Assembly: GCF_900111005.1 (NCBI RefSeq)
Contig: NZ_FOFV01000029.1
Coordinates: 17,594-81,593 of the forward strand
Direction of reading: 5' to 3'
From: Lentzea albida
Lineage (GTDB): Bacteria > Actinomycetota > Actinomycetes > Mycobacteriales > Pseudonocardiaceae
DNA: 64,000 nucleotides
The notes beneath the pieces were generated by a model that was not told the DNA's origin, did no database searches, and worked only from the letters and a program-made list of their open reading frames with translations. Position numbers and translations under genes: made by a program. The stretch's first letter is position 1; every line of letters starts with the position of its first letter. Below are positions 9,220 through 16,830 of the stretch, piece by piece.

Positions 9220-10089
9220 ATGACGCGCCGAGTGACTGTCGTTTCCCTGCTCACAGCCCTGTTCGCGGCCTTGCTGGCACCGCACGCCGCCGCCGCACCG
9301 ACCTACCGGAACTACGTCTCGCTCGGAGATTCGTTCGTCTCGGGACCGTTCATCCCCCTGCAGCGGCTCGACCCGCTGAGCTGCTTCAAGTCCACGCAGA
9401 ACTACCCGTCCGTGCTCGCGCGGAAGCTCGGCATCGCCAACTTCACCGACATCTCCTGCGGTGGCGCGCAGACCAAGGACATGGCGGGCGTCCAGTCCGG
9501 CGTCCCCGGCCAGTCGGTGCCGCAGTTCTCCGCCCTCAAAGCCGATACCGACCTCGTCACGGTGTCCATCGGCGGCAACGACATCGGCTTCTCCGACATC
9601 ATCCTGACCTGCGCCGGCAAGAGCATCACCGATCCGAACGGCGCTCCCTGCAAGGCGAACTACGGCGACTCGCTCGGTCAGCGCGTCGACGCCACCGCCG
9701 CCAAGGTGGCCGCCGTCCTGCAGGGCATCAAGCAGCGCAGCCCGAAGGCGAAGGTCGTCGTGGTCGGCTACCTGCGGATCCTGCCGCCGTCCGGCGGCTG
9801 CTGGCCCGTCGTGCCGATCTCCAAGGGCGACGTGCCGTACCTCGACAACGTGCAGCAGCAGCTGAACGGAATGCTGGGCGCACAGGCGAAAGCGGCCGGT
9901 GCCACGTTCGTGAACCCCTACGACATCAGCCTCGGTCGCGACACGTGCGCGGCGCCGTGGGACAAGTGGGTCGAGGGCATCATCCCGACGAGCCTCGCGT
10001 TCCCCGTTCACCCGAACGCCAAGGGCATGGCTGCGGTGGGTGACCAGGTGGCGAAGGCGCTCGCCAGGACGGAGTCCACGCGCGTCTAG
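9220..10089 (+). CDS. Secreted SGNH/GDSL hydrolase
   Basis: The 289-residue protein begins with a classical Sec signal peptide (MTRRVTVVSLLTALFAALLA, cleavage after HAAAA). Block I is YVSLGDSFVSG with the nucleophilic Ser, block III is SIGGNDIGFSD, and block V is VHPNAKG with the catalytic His. Several Cys pairs suggest disulfides, as in actinomycete secreted lipases. The ATG at 9220 with GAGG upstream is preferred over longer frames because it starts at the signal peptide. It is probably an extracellular esterase/lipase. A secreted protease-inhibitor-like gene follows in the same direction, but with its own short gap. Confidence 0.88.
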   Translation: MTRRVTVVSLLTALFAALLAPHAAAAPTYRNYVSLGDSFVSGPFIPLQRLDPLSCFKSTQNYPSVLARKLGIANFTDISCGGAQTKDMAGVQSGVPGQSVPQFSALKADTDLVTVSIGGNDIGFSDIILTCAGKSITDPNGAPCKANYGDSLGQRVDATAAKVAAVLQGIKQRSPKAKVVVVGYLRILPPSGGCWPVVPISKGDVPYLDNVQQQLNGMLGAQAKAAGATFVNPYDISLGRDTCAAPWDKWVEGIIPTSLAFPVHPNAKGMAAVGDQVAKALARTESTRV

Positions 10090-10176
10090 TTGCACGCAGT
10101 CAGGGCGGATTACACGATCTGGTGTTACCGCCCGGTTGAATGGAATCTCGGGTCTTTGCCGCGCCAGAGTGTTGGC

Positions 10177-10572
10177 ATGGCAAGGACCCGACTTCTGTTT
10201 GCCTGTCTCGCGCTCGCCGCACCGCTCGTCCCCGCGACGGCCCAGGCGGCCCCCCTGACAGAGGCCCTCTTCCCCGCAGCCGGCGTGACGCTGTCGGTGC
10301 AGCCGGAGATGGGCACGCTCAGCACCACGCAGCTGACCTGCGAACCCACGGGTGGACTGCACCGCAACGCCCAGCAGGCGTGCGACCAGCTCACGCCCGT
10401 CGAGGGCGACTTCCGCAGACTGGACGCGGCGGAGGTGATGTGCACGATGGAGCTGAACCCGACCAAGGCGACGTTGCGCGGCAAGTGGCGCAACAAGAAG
10501 ATCGATTTCCAGCAGGTGTACTCGAACCCGTGCGTGCTGCGCGCGCACACGGGCAAGGTCTTCGACTTCTGA
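10177..10572 (+). CDS. Subtilisin inhibitor-like (SSI family) secreted protein
   Basis: The 131-residue protein has a signal peptide (MARTRLLFACLALAAPLVPA...AQA) and a mature part matching Streptomyces subtilisin inhibitor. The matches are the conserved LTCEPTGGLHRNAQQACDQL, the reactive-loop region VMCTMELNP, and the C-terminal QVYSNPCVLRAHTGKVFDF. By comparison with SSI (MCPM-VYDP) the predicted P1 residue is Met and P1' is Glu. Four cysteines fit the two SSI disulfides. SSI proteins inhibit extracellular subtilisin-like proteases tightly. A secreted subtilisin-like protease is encoded elsewhere in this window (37157). The start follows a gene-free 87 bp. Confidence 0.88.
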   Translation: MARTRLLFACLALAAPLVPATAQAAPLTEALFPAAGVTLSVQPEMGTLSTTQLTCEPTGGLHRNAQQACDQLTPVEGDFRRLDAAEVMCTMELNPTKATLRGKWRNKKIDFQQVYSNPCVLRAHTGKVFDF

Positions 10573-10585
10573 TCCCCTGATCGCG

Positions 10586-10632
10586 CCACCGGTTGTTCCA
10601 GCACACCGCCGTCGTGCTGGAACAACCGGTGG
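10586..10632. terminator. Strong 19-bp hairpin terminator
   Basis: Arms at 10586-10604 and 10614-10632 are perfect complements (CCACCGGTTGTTCCAGCAC) with a 9-nt loop. The hairpin lies 14 nt after the SSI stop and just before the next gene, without a U tract. Confidence 0.7.
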
Positions 10633-10654
10633 CCTTCAGCTCGCACGGCCTAGC

Positions 10655-12541
10655 ATGCCGGGCATGGGGGACTTCCTGGTCTACACGATCGGCTTCCCGA
10701 TCACGTTCCTGCTGCTCGTGCTGGGCATGGCCCTGGCCGCGCGGCGAATCCTCGGCCTGCGCATCGGCCTGATCCGCACCGCGCTGGCGTGCGCGCTGGC
10801 GATGTCGGTCGCACAAAGCACTTTCGGCGAGACGACAGCCGAACCGTCCGCGGGTCTCGTGACGCTCCAACTCGGACTGTCCATCCTCGCCGTGATCGCG
10901 GTGCTGGCGCTCGCGGAGATCATCGTCCCGACCGGCTCGATCCCGCCGCCCACCGAGTGGTGGGGCATGGCGCGGCGCCGGATCGCGCGGACCCGGCGGT
11001 ACTCGCGGATCACCGCGATCGCGTTCCGCCACGGCCTGGGGCCCTACCTGCGCGGCCGCGAACGCACCTCCACCGGCCTCTCGCGGTCGCTGCGGCTCGC
11101 GTTGCAGGACGCGGGCGTGACGTTCGTGAAACTCGGGCAGGTGCTGTCGACGCGCGCCGACCTGCTGCCGCAGGACTTCGTCGACGAGCTGAGCCTGTTG
11201 CAGGACAAGGTGCCCGCGGCGAAGTGGGACCAGGTGCGCGAGGTGCTCGACGCCGAGGTCGGGCTCGACGCCTTCCGCGAGGTGGACCCCGAACCACTCG
11301 CGGCGGCCTCGATCGCGCAGGTGCACCGAGCCGTGCTGCGCTCCGGCGCCGAGGTCGTCGTGAAGGTGCAACGGCCAGACGTGCGGGCAACGGCCGAGGG
11401 GGATCTCGACATCGTCTCGCGCCTCGCCGAGACGCTGCAGCGCACCCGCTGGGGCTCCGCGCTGGGCATCCGGGACCTCGCGGCCGGGTTCGCGGCGGCG
11501 TTGCGCGAGGAACTCGACTTCAGGATCGAGGCGCGCAACATCACGGCCGTGGCGGCGGCGTCGGACTCGTCGGTCGGCCTGCCGCACGTCCACCTGTCGA
11601 CCGCACGCGTCCTCGTCATGGACCGGCTCGACGGCGTGCCGCTGCGGGGCGCGTCCGAGGACGAGGGGCTCGCACGGACGTTGCTGCGGTTCGTGCTGCG
11701 TCAGGTCATGCTCGACGGCGTCTTCCACGCGGACCCGCACCCCGGCAACGTGCTGCTGCTGACGGACGGCCGCCTCGGCCTGCTCGACTTCGGCTCGGTC
11801 GGGCGGATCGACTCCGCGCTGCGCTCGGCGCTGCAACGGCTGCTCCTCGCGATCGACCGCAGCGACCCGGCGGGCCTCACCGACGCGCTGCTGGAGCTGA
11901 CGTCCCATCCCGAGGACATCGACGAGCAACGGCTGGAGCGTGCCCTCGGCCAGTTCATGGCCCGCCACCTCGGCGCGGGCATGCGGCCGGACGTGGAGAT
12001 GTTCGGCGACCTGTTCCTGATCGTGTCCCGGTTCGGCCTGAGCATCCCGCCGGAGGTCGCGGCGGTGTTCCGGGCCCTGGCGACGCTGGAGGGCACGCTC
12101 GCGGAGCTGGCGCCGGGCTTCAACATCGTGGTCGAGTCGCGGGCCTTCGCCGCCGAGCAGATCTCCGAACGGCTCACGGCCGAGTCGGTGAAACGCACGA
12201 TGGCCGAGGAACTGCAGGCCGTGCTACCCATGCTGCGCCGGCTGCCGCGGCGGATCGACCGGATCACCGGGGCGGTGGAGCAGGGCCGCCTGAGCATGTC
12301 GGTGCGGCTGTTCGCGGACGAACGCGACAGGTCGTTCGTCACGGGCCTGCTGCACCAGGTGATGCTGACGGCCCTGGGCGCCACGGCGGGCGTGATGTCG
12401 GTCCTGCTGCTCGGCTCGTCCGGCGGGCCGCGGATCTCGCCGGACGTGGGTCTGCACCAGGTGTTCGGCTACAACCTGATGATCATCTCGGTGCTGCTGG
12501 GCCTGCGGGTCGTCGTCGCGGTGTTCCGGCCGCGCTCCTAG
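10655..12541 (+). CDS. ABC1/AarF/UbiB-family protein kinase-like protein
   Basis: The 628-residue protein has N-terminal and C-terminal pairs of transmembrane helices around a UbiB/ABC1 kinase-like core. The core shows TFVKLGQVLSTRADLLP (the KxGQ motif), EPLAAASIAQVHRAVL (the A-rich nucleotide loop), VVVKVQRPDV with the conserved Lys, VFHADPHPGNVLL (catalytic loop with D..PGN), and GLLDFGSVG (DFG-like). UbiB proteins support quinone or lipid metabolism as ATPases rather than conventional kinases; most actinobacteria make menaquinone. ATG 10655 or 10664 could be used. The 3' end overlaps the convergent small gene by 4 nt. Confidence 0.88.
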   Translation: MPGMGDFLVYTIGFPITFLLLVLGMALAARRILGLRIGLIRTALACALAMSVAQSTFGETTAEPSAGLVTLQLGLSILAVIAVLALAEIIVPTGSIPPPTEWWGMARRRIARTRRYSRITAIAFRHGLGPYLRGRERTSTGLSRSLRLALQDAGVTFVKLGQVLSTRADLLPQDFVDELSLLQDKVPAAKWDQVREVLDAEVGLDAFREVDPEPLAAASIAQVHRAVLRSGAEVVVKVQRPDVRATAEGDLDIVSRLAETLQRTRWGSALGIRDLAAGFAAALREELDFRIEARNITAVAAASDSSVGLPHVHLSTARVLVMDRLDGVPLRGASEDEGLARTLLRFVLRQVMLDGVFHADPHPGNVLLLTDGRLGLLDFGSVGRIDSALRSALQRLLLAIDRSDPAGLTDALLELTSHPEDIDEQRLERALGQFMARHLGAGMRPDVEMFGDLFLIVSRFGLSIPPEVAAVFRALATLEGTLAELAPGFNIVVESRAFAAEQISERLTAESVKRTMAEELQAVLPMLRRLPRRIDRITGAVEQGRLSMSVRLFADERDRSFVTGLLHQVMLTALGATAGVMSVLLLGSSGGPRISPDVGLHQVFGYNLMIISVLLGLRVVVAVFRPRS

Positions 12542-12942
12542 AACTGCCTGCGGTACACCGAAACGTCGTCGCGCCACACGCCGAACTGGTCCGGCGCCGA
12601 CTGGACGACCGTCATCTCGTTGAGGTGGCCGAGCACCCGCCACGCCCGCGCAACCGCTTGCGCACCCGCGTAGGCGATGGTGCAGAACCGGCGCGGCTCG
12701 ACGACCGTGCGCACGCGGTCGACGTGGCCGACGCTCATCGGCGTGTCCTGCCAGAGGTCCAATGTGTACCCGGTGCGGATGGGGTCGCCGGACCCGAGGA
12801 CGCCCTCGATGCTGACCACCAGCCGGTCGTTCTCGAGCCTCAGGTCGTAGTGGCCGCTGCGCGGAGGGGTGCCGCCGGTGTATGCGGAGCGTGCCGGGTC
12901 GAGCACCCAGTGCCCCAGAAAAGGCACGAGATCGTCACTCAT
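12538..12942 (-). CDS. Conserved hypothetical protein, 134 aa
   Basis: I do not recognise a named family. The predicted product is soluble, without signal peptide or membrane helix, and is rich in beta-prone segments (SGHYDLRLENDRLVVSIEGVL, TGYTLDLWQD). FLGHWVLDPARSAY at the start resembles the strand-loop opening of lipocalin-like or ligand-binding barrel domains, but that is only an impression. The frame shows normal high-GC codon use and a clear ATG. It converges with the UbiB-like gene and is divergent from the VTT membrane gene. Confidence 0.6.
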   Translation of the reverse strand: MSDDLVPFLGHWVLDPARSAYTGGTPPRSGHYDLRLENDRLVVSIEGVLGSGDPIRTGYTLDLWQDTPMSVGHVDRVRTVVEPRRFCTIAYAGAQAVARAWRVLGHLNEMTVVQSAPDQFGVWRDDVSVYRRQF

Positions 12943-13012
12943 GTGTGTCCCTTCGCGGAACCTGCGCCACTGGCGGATTGTCCGGCGGATCGACGTGGGC
13001 GACCATCACCCG

Positions 13013-13663
13013 ATGAGTTATGAGACGGGCGTCCGGTGGAAGTGGATACCGGCCGTCGTGCTCGGCTTCGTGTTGCTGAGCTGGATCGTGTTCGAGGCAC
13101 TCGACCTCATCGACTTCGACGGTGTCGTGACGTGGGTGCGCGGCATCGACCCGGTGTGGGCGGCGGCGGCGATCTTCGCCCTGCTCGTCGTGGACGTGCT
13201 GCTGCCCGTGCCGTCCACGCCGCTCATCGTGCTGGCGGGAACGGCACTCGGCCTGCCCCTCGGGCTGGCACTCGCGGTCGTCGGATCCCTGGGTTCCTCT
13301 GCCGCAGGGTACGCCCTGGGGCGGTTCGCGGGCCCGGTCCTGGTGCGGCGGGTGGTGACCATCGAGGAGTTGACCGAGATGCGGCGCTGGGGCCGCCAGT
13401 TCGGGCCGTGGTTCTTCGGCGTGGCCCGCGGCATCCCGATGATGGCGGAGACCGTGTCCGTGTCCGCCGGGGTGTCCAGGGTGTCGTTCCGGACCTTCAT
13501 GTCGTACACGCTCATCGGAACCCTGCCGATCTGCGCCGCCTACGTGTTCGCCGGGTCGAAGGCCGAGACCGTCGAGCAGATCGTGATGATCAGCGCGGCC
13601 GGATTCCTGTTGACGGTCGGCCTCTTCTACCTCCTGCGCCGGCTCGTGAAGGCGGCGCCTTAG
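13013..13663 (+). CDS. VTT-domain (DedA/TVP38-like) membrane protein
   Basis: The 216-residue protein has about five membrane segments. The hallmark re-entrant region is LPVPSTPLIVLAGTALGLPL, followed by GSLGSSAAGYALGRFAG and VARGIPMMAETVSVSAG, where the Arg and polar residues of VTT/DedA transporters lie. The family is linked to lipid-carrier or polyprenyl phosphate recycling and proton-dependent transport, but subfamilies differ. The ATG at 13013 is chosen because hydrophobic sequence begins shortly after. The next 480 bp contain noncoding RNA elements, so it is not obviously part of their operon. Confidence 0.8.
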   Translation: MSYETGVRWKWIPAVVLGFVLLSWIVFEALDLIDFDGVVTWVRGIDPVWAAAAIFALLVVDVLLPVPSTPLIVLAGTALGLPLGLALAVVGSLGSSAAGYALGRFAGPVLVRRVVTIEELTEMRRWGRQFGPWFFGVARGIPMMAETVSVSAGVSRVSFRTFMSYTLIGTLPICAAYVFAGSKAETVEQIVMISAAGFLLTVGLFYLLRRLVKAAP

Positions 13664-13680
13664 AAAAACCCTTTGCGCGG

Positions 13681-13832
13681 CGTGGTTGTATGAATGAGCG
13701 CCCGGTGCGCAGCGGAGGGTTACTTCCGGTGATTCTCAGGTTCGATTCCTGAGGCCGGCTCCGGCCGGTCTCTGCTCACCTCGGTGAGCACGTCACCTTC
13801 CGTGATCTGATCTCGGGCGTCCAAACTCCACA
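13681..13832 (+). ncRNA. Y RNA-like element 1 with permuted tRNA-like module
   Basis: A T-arm (TCAGG-TTCGATT-CCTGA, 13736-13752) is followed directly by a 7-bp acceptor-like hairpin (13753-13759 with 13764-13770, loop TCCG). A D-arm follows (GCTC-ACCTCGGT-GAGC, 13774-13789, with the loop GG). This is a circularly permuted tRNA shape with a capped acceptor stem, as in bacterial YrlA RNAs. Flanking blocks CCCGGTGCG...GGGTTACTTC and GATCTCGGGCGT recur in the next two elements and resemble a Ro-binding stem. Outer pairing of GCGCCCG (13698-13704) with CGGGCGT (13814-13820), and of GTGG/TTG with CAAACTCCAC, closes the molecule. Ends are approximate. Confidence 0.7.
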
Positions 13833-13859
13833 TCGGCTTCGAATTAATTCGCTGGCGCG

Positions 13860-13967
13860 GTGTGGTTGCATGTAAATAGCACCCGGTGCGAAAGTCCGCG
13901 GTTACTTCATTGGAGATGAAAACCCAACCGCGGGCGTGTTTGATCTCGGGAGCGCACAACTCCACAC
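13860..13967 (+). ncRNA. Y RNA-like element 2, minimal form without tRNA module
   Basis: It shares CCCGGTGCG...GGTTACTTC and TTTGATCTCGGG with the flanking elements. In place of the tRNA-like module it has one hairpin: CCGCGGTT (13896-13903) pairs perfectly with AACCGCGG (13926-13933), topped by TTCAT/ATGAA. The terminal pairing is GCACCCG (13879-13885) with CGGGAGC (13947-13953), one mismatch. An upstream box GTGTGGTTG (13860-13868) is complementary to CAACTCCACAC (13957-13967) with a 2-nt bulge. That 3' segment is also the 5' arm of element 3. Confidence 0.6.
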
Positions 13968-14111
13968 GTGTCCGGTGCGAAGCAGAGGGTTACTTCCACT
14001 CCTAATGGGCGGGTTGCGGGTTCGAGTCCCGTCAGTCGTTCGGCGGCTGTAGCTCAACTGGCAGAGCAGCACGTACCTTCCGCGACCTCGACCTCGGACA
14101 CGTGTGGAGTT
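13958..14111 (+). ncRNA. Y RNA-like element 3 (YrlA-type) with permuted tRNA-like module
   Basis: A 17-bp perfect terminal stem (13958-13974 with 14095-14111) encloses the conserved GGTGCGAAG...GGGTTACTTCC and CGACCTCGG blocks. Inside is a permuted tRNA-like module. It has a T-arm GCGGG-TTCGAGT-CCCGT (14016-14032), a 7-bp acceptor-like stem CAGTCGT/GCGGCTG closed by loop TCG (14033-14049), a TA linker, and a D-arm GCTC-AACTGGCA-GAGC (14052-14067). All key tRNA tertiary-contact bases in the T and D loops are present, but there is no anticodon arm, so it is not a tRNA gene. It ends 41 nt before the Ro-like gene. Confidence 0.78.
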
Positions 14112-14119
14112 CGTGAGCT

Positions 14120-14141
14120 CCCTTTTGTCTGCCCAAAAGGG
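14120..14141 (+). terminator. Small hairpin between Y RNA element 3 and Ro gene
   Basis: CCCTTTT (14120-14126) pairs with AAAAGGG (14135-14141). It could terminate or process the RNA, or sequester the purine-rich ribosome-binding region GGGGGAAAGAG that starts within its right arm. Confidence 0.4.
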
Positions 14142-14152
14142 GGAAAGAGCCG

Positions 14153-15742
14153 ATGGCGAAGTTCAACATCTTCCGCGCGCGTCCGGCGGGCACCAGCCCT
14201 GTCGCCACGGCGCCGGAACCGACGGGCCGCACCCACGAGCGCGGCGACGGCTACGCGCGCGACACGAAGTCCGAGCTGTTCCTGCTCGCCGTGTCGAACA
14301 TGGGCGGCGAGGACACGTTCTACGAGTCCGGCCGCAAGCGCGACAACCGCTTCGCAGCGCTCGTGCACGCCGCGGCACTCGCGGATCCCGAATGGACCGC
14401 GCGCCTGCTCAAGTGGCTGCGCAGCGAGGCGAACATGCGCACCGCGTCGTTGGTCGGCGCGGCGGAGTTCGTGCTCGCCCGCCTGGTCGCCGAGTCCGAC
14501 GCGGGCGTCACCAACCGCGCCGTCGTCGACTCCGTCCTCCAGCGGGCGGACGAGCCGGGCGAACTCCTCGCCTACTGGACCGCCCAGAACGGCCGGCGCG
14601 TCCCGAAGCCGATCAAGCGCGGCATCTCCGACGCCGTCCGGCGGCTGTACGACGAGCGCGCGGTCCTCAAGTGGGACAGCGACGCCCGCGGCTACCGGAT
14701 GGCCGACGTGCTGAACCTCGCCCACCCGTCGCCCGCAGCACCGTGGCAGGGCGAGCTCTTCCAGTACGTGCTGGACCGCCGCCGCTCCCCCGACACCGAG
14801 GTGCCGGAGGCGCTGCGCGTGGTCGCGGCACGGTGTGAGCTGATGGCGTGGCCGCTGGAACAGCGCCGTGCGCTCTTCTCGCGTCCCGACGCGGCCGACG
14901 TGCTGCAGCGGGCCGGGATGACGTGGGAGGCCGTGGCGGGATGGCTGCAGGGACCGCTCACCCGCGAGGTGTGGGAGGCGCTGGCGCCGTCGATGGGGTA
15001 CATGGCCCAGTTGAGGAACCTCAGGAACTTCGACGAGGCCGGCCTGTCCGACGAGGCGGCGGCGCTGGTCGCGGCACGTCTGGCCGACCCCGGCCAGGTC
15101 GCGCGCTCGCGCCAGTTCCCGTTCCGCTTCCTGTCCGCGTACGAGGCGGCGCCGAGCCTGCGCTGGGGCCACGCCCTGGACCAGGCGCTGCAGGCGTCGC
15201 TGGCGAACCTGCCCGCACTGCCGGGCCGGTCGCTCGTCCTCATCGACACCTCGGCGTCGATGTCGGGCGGCGCGATCTCGGCCCGTTCGAAGGTCACCCC
15301 GGCCAAGGCCGCGGCGGTCTTCGGCGTCGCGCTCGGCGCGAAGGGCGAGCAGGTCGACGTGGTCGGGTTCGCGGACGGCACGTTCCGCCACGACGTCCCA
15401 CGAGGGGCGTCGGTGATCCGCGAGGTGGACCGGTTCCTCCGGCGGATCGGCGAGGTCGGGCACGGCACCGACATCGTCGGGTCGCTGCGGCGCTCGTACC
15501 GGCGGCACGACCGCGTGTTCATCATCTCGGACATGCAGACGATGTCCGGGTACTACGGCAAGGGCGTCTCGGACGTCGTGCCGGCGCACGTGCCGATCTA
15601 CGGGTTCAACCTGGGCGGGTACGAGCACGCGGCGTACGCGACCGGCAAGGCCAACAGGCACGAATTCGGCGGCCTTACGGACGCAACATTTCGCATGGTC
15701 CCGTTGCTCGAGGCAGGTCAGAACGCCACCTGGCCGTTCTGA
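14153..15742 (+). CDS. rsr: Ro60-like TROVE domain RNA-binding protein (Rsr)
   Basis: The 529-residue protein has an N-terminal TROVE (HEAT-repeat ring) region over about residues 35-350, with SELFLLAVSNMGGEDTFYES and LLKWLRSEANMRTASLVGA. The C-terminal vWA domain has the MIDAS motif LVLIDTSASMSG near residue 365, the TPAKAAAVFGVAL helix, and FIISDMQT. Ro orthologues bind Y RNAs on the outer ring surface and misfolded RNA ends in the cavity; in bacteria they work with exonucleases such as PNPase in rRNA maturation and stress decay. Three Y RNA-like elements lie directly upstream. No rtcB/rtcA neighbours are present. GGAAAGAG precedes the ATG. Confidence 0.92.
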   Translation: MAKFNIFRARPAGTSPVATAPEPTGRTHERGDGYARDTKSELFLLAVSNMGGEDTFYESGRKRDNRFAALVHAAALADPEWTARLLKWLRSEANMRTASLVGAAEFVLARLVAESDAGVTNRAVVDSVLQRADEPGELLAYWTAQNGRRVPKPIKRGISDAVRRLYDERAVLKWDSDARGYRMADVLNLAHPSPAAPWQGELFQYVLDRRRSPDTEVPEALRVVAARCELMAWPLEQRRALFSRPDAADVLQRAGMTWEAVAGWLQGPLTREVWEALAPSMGYMAQLRNLRNFDEAGLSDEAAALVAARLADPGQVARSRQFPFRFLSAYEAAPSLRWGHALDQALQASLANLPALPGRSLVLIDTSASMSGGAISARSKVTPAKAAAVFGVALGAKGEQVDVVGFADGTFRHDVPRGASVIREVDRFLRRIGEVGHGTDIVGSLRRSYRRHDRVFIISDMQTMSGYYGKGVSDVVPAHVPIYGFNLGGYEHAAYATGKANRHEFGGLTDATFRMVPLLEAGQNATWPF

Positions 15743-15744
15743 CG

Positions 15745-15779
15745 GTGTGAGGGTTCTCTGACGCGGAGAACCCTCACAC
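15745..15779 (+). terminator. Hairpin terminator after the Ro gene
   Basis: GTGTGAGGGTTCTC (15745-15758) pairs perfectly with 15766-15779 across a 7-nt loop, followed by TTACTAT. It sits 3 nt after the stop. Confidence 0.8.
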
Positions 15780-15818
15780 TTACTATCAGTTAGCGTTCTC
15801 ACCAGCTATGATGCTGAC

Positions 15819-16172
15819 ATGGAGTACAACGTGTTCGCGAAGGCGTGCCCGTCACGTCCCTTGCTGGAGCACGTCACCGGCAGGTGGGGCGGCCTGACGA
15901 TGGGCGTGCTCGTGGACGGCCCGCTGCGGTTCAACGAACTGCGCCGCCGCGTCGACGGGGTCAGCGAGAAGATGCTGTCCCAGACGTTGCAGGCGCTGGA
16001 GCGCGACGGGCTCGTGCACCGCGACGCGCAGCCCACGAACCCGCCGCGCGTCGACTACAGCCTCACGCCGCTGGGGCGCGAGACGGCGGAGCGGCTGCTC
16101 TCGTTGATCCACCTGCTGGAAGCGCGGATGCCCGAGGTGCTGGACGCGCAGAAGGCGTACGACGCCCGCTGA
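15819..16172 (+). CDS. HxlR-family transcriptional regulator
   Basis: The 117-residue winged-helix protein carries the HxlR hallmarks. These are an N-terminal Cys in AKACPSRPLLEHVTGRWGGL, the recognition region LRFNELRRRVDGVSEKMLSQTLQALE, and the wing RVDYSLTPLG. Members often respond to electrophiles or oxidants through the N-terminal cysteine and control a divergent oxidoreductase, but no such target is adjacent here. TATGAT (15807-15812) stands 6 nt before the ATG, so the mRNA is probably leaderless. It may be autoregulated; the next gene begins 4 nt after its stop. Confidence 0.9.
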   Translation: MEYNVFAKACPSRPLLEHVTGRWGGLTMGVLVDGPLRFNELRRRVDGVSEKMLSQTLQALERDGLVHRDAQPTNPPRVDYSLTPLGRETAERLLSLIHLLEARMPEVLDAQKAYDAR

Positions 16173-16176
16173 CCTG

Positions 16177-16830
16177 GTGAATCCGCTTGGTGTGGCTGAT
16201 TGGGCTGATCGTGTGAACGGATGCGGACGGTGCTGGCGGCAGGACGAGCTGGATCTGCTCGACGGGGATCCCGAGCTGCTGTCCGACAAGCTCGTGCACA
16301 AGTTCGCCTGGGAGAGCACGGACCACTTCGAGCGCGACGAGTACGAGCCTGCGTGGCGCCGGCTCGGGTACCGGGTGGTCGGGGTGCTGGAGAACGATCC
16401 GGACGGCAAGCTCACCGCGGGGCTGGCGTGGGCCCGGTTCGAGAGCTGGCCGGAGAGCGAGCAAGCCGCGCTGCGCGCGCTGGTCACCGATGTCGTCGTG
16501 CGTGCGGCGGCGGACCCGGAGCGCTGGTGGCGACTGGACGAACTGCTCCACGCGGCCGCTCAGCTGGACCGGGACATGGCTCCCTGGCTGCGGCTCGTCG
16601 ACACCTTCGAGGACGACGTCGTCGCCCATGTCGCGCACGACTACTCGTGGCACTACGGACGCGACAACGGCCCGTTGCTCACCTGGATGTTGTGGGACGA
16701 CCCCGGAAAGCCGATCCGCGACTGGCTGCACTCCCCCGCGCTGCGCGCCCGGCTGTCCAGGATCGACAGCCGGGACGCTCGTCAAGCGCTGGAGAACGTC
16801 GACCTGATGGCCGAGTTCAGCATTCGATGA
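16177..16830 (+). CDS. Conserved hypothetical protein, 217 aa
   Basis: I do not recognise a named family. The protein is acidic and Trp-rich, without membrane segments, and contains LLSDKLVHKFAWESTDHFERDEYEP and a C-terminal region with HDYSWHYGRDNGPLLTWMLWDD. The GTG at 16177 would be coupled to the HxlR gene; GTG 16213 (VNGCGRCWRQDEL) is an alternative. Codon use is typical for the genome. It converges with sdaA, overlapping by 14 nt. Co-expression with HxlR is plausible. Confidence 0.6.
   Translation: MNPLGVADWADRVNGCGRCWRQDELDLLDGDPELLSDKLVHKFAWESTDHFERDEYEPAWRRLGYRVVGVLENDPDGKLTAGLAWARFESWPESEQAALRALVTDVVVRAAADPERWWRLDELLHAAAQLDRDMAPWLRLVDTFEDDVVAHVAHDYSWHYGRDNGPLLTWMLWDDPGKPIRDWLHSPALRARLSRIDSRDARQALENVDLMAEFSIR

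Noticed and set aside
14016..14067. A tRNA gene suggested by GGTTCGAGTCC and GTAGCTCAACTGGCAGAGC
   Set aside because: The T-arm precedes the D-arm, the acceptor stem is closed by a 3-nt loop, and there is no anticodon arm. A Y RNA tRNA mimic explains it better.
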